A stretch of 8,439 nt of DNA, taken from the NCBI GenBank assembly GCA_028686565.1, contig JAQUBU010000086.1:1-8439 (forward strand), in the 5' to 3' direction. Numbering within the stretch: position 1 is the stretch's first letter; each line of letters starts with the position of its first letter. Positions 6,532 to 8,439 of the stretch are shown piece by piece. This stretch comes from Syntrophomonadaceae bacterium (GTDB lineage Bacteria > Bacillota > Syntrophomonadia > Syntrophomonadales > Syntrophomonadaceae). The notes beneath the pieces were generated by a model. That model saw only the letters and a list, made by a program, of their open reading frames with translations. It had not been told where the DNA came from and searched no databases. The translations under genes were made by a program, and so were the position numbers.

Positions 6532-6594
6532 GACGTTCTTTTCGTTGGGTGTGAGCGTGCTCAGACCCAACGAAAAGAACGTCCCTCTGTTGGC
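6521..6594. repeat. 74-bp near-perfect palindrome, copy 2
   Basis: Arms 6521-6556 and 6559-6594 are reverse complements over 36 nt except at G6551, separated by GT (6557-6558). It matches 3835-3908 at 73 of 74 bases; the single difference is G6551, where copy 1 has C. The right arm ends 3 nt before the glnS stop codon (6598-6600, - strand), so it forms the start of the glnS 3' untranslated region. On the + strand the hairpin is followed by TTTTT (6595-6599), the arrangement of a rho-independent terminator, but no + strand gene lies upstream. In the glnS direction no T-run follows. Confidence 0.93.
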
Positions 6595-6597
6595 TTT

Positions 6598-8310
6598 TTA
6601 GCCTTTTTTCTGTATTTTGGCCCAGCTGTCTCTTAATGAAACAATACGGTTGAAAACCAATGCTTCCGGGGATGAATCAACACTATCCACACAGAAATAA
6701 CCTTGTCTTAAAAACTGATAATGGCTTGCAGAATCAGCCGCTACTCCCGGTTCCAGCATGCAATTTTTCAGGCACTCAATTGAATTTGGATTAAGGTTCG
6801 CCTTATAATCCGAGCCCTCAGCTTCTTCATCAGGGTTTTCCACCAGGAAAAGCTGCTCGTAAAGACGTACCTCAGCCGGAATCGCATGGGAAGCGGAAAC
6901 CCAATGTGATGTTCCTTTAATCTTGCGCCCGGCAGTAGCTCCCCCACTTTTGGAATCGGGGTCATAGCTGCAATGCAGTTCCATAACTTCCCCGCTTTGT
7001 TCATCCTTGATTACTTTTTCGCATTTAATGATATAGGCACTCTTCAGGCGGATTTCCCCGCCGGGAGTTAAACGGAAGAATTTCTTAGGTGGATTCTCCA
7101 TGAAATCTTCCTGTTCAATGAATAACTCACGGGAAAATGGGATTTTGCGTGAGCCCATTTCTGGATTTTCCGGGTTGTTTTCGGCATCCAGCCACTCCAC
7201 CTGCCCCTCGGGATAATTGTCAATAATAACCTTTAGAGGACGTAAAACTGCCATAACCCGCGCAGCATTGATATTTAAATCCTCCCGAATACAATGCTCC
7301 AGCAAGGCAATATCTACTGTGCTGTTTCGTTTGGCGACCCCAATGCGGTCACAAAAGTCTCTTATTGCCGCCGGTGTATAGCCGCGCCGCCGCAGTCCGG
7401 AGATGGTTGGCATGCGGGGGTCGTCCCACCCGCTTACATAATCCTTCTCCACCAGTTCGCGGAGCTTGCGCTTGCTCATTACGGTATAGCTCAGGTTCAG
7501 CCGGGCAAACTCGATCTGCTGGGGGCGGCCCGCTACTTTGCGGGGATAGGATTCCAGGGGCAGCGCATCCAAACACCAGTCATACAATGGCCGGTGATCG
7601 GCAAATTCAAGCGTGCAAATGGAATGAGTGATATCTTCAAAGGAATCCGAAATAGGATGAGCATAATCATACATCGGATAGATGCACCAGGCATCCCCTG
7701 TTCTATGATGACTGGAACGCAGAATGCGGTATAAAACAGGATCACGCATATTCAAGTTAGGTGAAGCCATGTCTATTTTGGCACGCAATACCCGGGTACC
7801 GTCTGCAAATTCCCCGGCCCGCATGCGGGTAAACAAATCAAGGTTTTCTTCAATGGAGCGGTTGCGGTAGGGGCTGTCCTTGCCCGCCTCAGTAAGAGTC
7901 CCCCGATAGTCCCTTATCTCCTGAGCGCTGAGGTCGCAGACATAGGCTTTCCCTGCTTTAATCAATTCTACCGCATATTCGTAAATCTCTTCAAAATAGT
8001 CCGAGGCATAAAACATCCGGTCTTCCCAATCGAAGCCCAGCCATTTGACATCGGTCTGAATGGATTCTACATATTCAACTTCCTCTTTGCTGGGGTTGGT
8101 ATCATCAAAACGCAGGTTGGTAATCCCCCCATTGGCAACTGCCAAACCAAAGTTCAGGCAGATCGATTTGGCATGACCAATATGCAAATAGCCATTGGGT
8201 TCCGGCGGGAAACGAGTATGTACCCGGCCTCCATTCTTACCAATCTTTAAGTCGTCGCTAATAATATTCTGAATAAAGTTAACCGGTAAAGCAGAATCGG
8301 TAGTATTCAT
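6598..8310 (-). CDS. glnS: glutaminyl-tRNA synthetase
   Basis: A 570-residue class I aminoacyl-tRNA synthetase that charges tRNA-Gln with glutamine in the cytoplasm. The class I signatures are HIGH (43-46) inside PPEPNGYLHIGH, and VMSKRK (277-282), the KMSKS variant typical of GlnRS rather than GluRS. ICTLEFADHRPLYDW (231-245) matches the acceptor-stem-reading part of the E. coli enzyme. Residues 1 to about 340 are the catalytic part; the rest is the two-barrel anticodon-binding region (IKGTSHWVSA and PGVAADSASHYQFLRQGYF are visible). Length is close to the 554 residues of E. coli, and the end looks natural, so the gene is complete. The ATG at 8308-8310 has GGGAG (8319-8323) 8 nt upstream. 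It is monocistronic as far as visible, with its own promoter and a long palindrome just after the stop. Confidence 0.97.
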   Translation of the reverse strand: MNTTDSALPVNFIQNIISDDLKIGKNGGRVHTRFPPEPNGYLHIGHAKSICLNFGLAVANGGITNLRFDDTNPSKEEVEYVESIQTDVKWLGFDWEDRMFYASDYFEEIYEYAVELIKAGKAYVCDLSAQEIRDYRGTLTEAGKDSPYRNRSIEENLDLFTRMRAGEFADGTRVLRAKIDMASPNLNMRDPVLYRILRSSHHRTGDAWCIYPMYDYAHPISDSFEDITHSICTLEFADHRPLYDWCLDALPLESYPRKVAGRPQQIEFARLNLSYTVMSKRKLRELVEKDYVSGWDDPRMPTISGLRRRGYTPAAIRDFCDRIGVAKRNSTVDIALLEHCIREDLNINAARVMAVLRPLKVIIDNYPEGQVEWLDAENNPENPEMGSRKIPFSRELFIEQEDFMENPPKKFFRLTPGGEIRLKSAYIIKCEKVIKDEQSGEVMELHCSYDPDSKSGGATAGRKIKGTSHWVSASHAIPAEVRLYEQLFLVENPDEEAEGSDYKANLNPNSIECLKNCMLEPGVAADSASHYQFLRQGYFCVDSVDSSPEALVFNRIVSLRDSWAKIQKKG

Positions 8311-8359
8311 TGGCAGTTCTCCCTCTTTCTCTCATCTAACTAATTTATTATTTCCTTAT

Positions 8360-8388
8360 ATCATAATAGTTAACAATTATGCTGTCGA
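8360..8388 (-). promoter_or_regulatory. glnS: sigma-A-type promoter of glnS
   Basis: On the - strand TCGACA (8383-8388) and TATGAT (8360-8365) are separated by exactly 17 bp; each matches five of six consensus bases. Transcription would begin near 8352, leaving a leader of roughly 40 nt. No T-box specifier stem, T-box sequence or antiterminator is visible in the 129 nt before the gene. Bases 8389-8439 hold nothing I can name. Confidence 0.65.
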
Positions 8389-8439
8389 TTATTATTCCGG
8401 TAAAAATTTCTGAAACGCTGGTGGATACAGTATACATGA

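Noticed and set aside
7294..7734. Long + strand open frame of 146 codons inside glnS
   Set aside because: It lies opposite conserved GlnRS sequence and its translation shows no recognisable domain; a shadow of glnS.
8311..8439. T-box leader before glnS
   Set aside because: The leader is about 40 nt, with no T-box sequence or antiterminator.

Overview
The window looks like chromosomal DNA of an anaerobic, low-to-medium GC Firmicute of the clostridial kind, plausibly from the Syntrophomonas neighbourhood. This rests on gene content (a split, iron-sulfur-rich glutamate synthase, a YpfA/YcgR-like PilZ protein, a two-HKD cardiolipin synthase), strong AGGAGG-type ribosome sites and frequent TTG/ATGA start arrangements. 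The genus is inference, not something the sequence proves.

Left part (1-3831, + strand): an operon for a split, 'archaeal-type' glutamate synthase. In order it holds the FMN-binding synthase domain (15-1304), a 16-cysteine ferredoxin-like electron carrier (1315-1761), an FAD/NAD(P)H oxidoreductase (1758-3011) and the GXGXG beta-helix domain (3097-3831). The first three genes are 4-nt overlapped or about 10 nt apart. The glutamine amidotransferase part is not in the window; the first 18 bases may be the tail of the gene before, where it would be expected. Electrons would pass NAD(P)H -> FAD -> [4Fe-4S] chain -> Fe-S cluster of the synthase -> FMN.

Middle part (3832-6594): a 2.6-kb block of - strand genes bracketed by two almost identical, almost perfect 74-80 bp palindromes. 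It carries cls (cardiolipin synthase, 3921-5378), a 318-nt stretch without a convincing gene (5379-5696), and a PilZ cyclic-di-GMP receptor gene (5697-6368, TTG start). A rho-independent terminator lies at about 5603-5630 behind the PilZ gene. The first palindrome fills the gap between the convergent glutamate synthase operon and cls. The second lies just behind the glnS stop codon.

Right part (6598-8439, - strand): glnS, a full-length glutaminyl-tRNA synthetase, with a good sigma-A-type promoter at 8360-8388 and no T-box leader. No CRISPR, tRNA, rRNA, transposase or phage gene was seen. The most unusual material is the palindrome pair with its 12-bp side duplications, followed by cofactor-site oddities in the glutamate synthase proteins.
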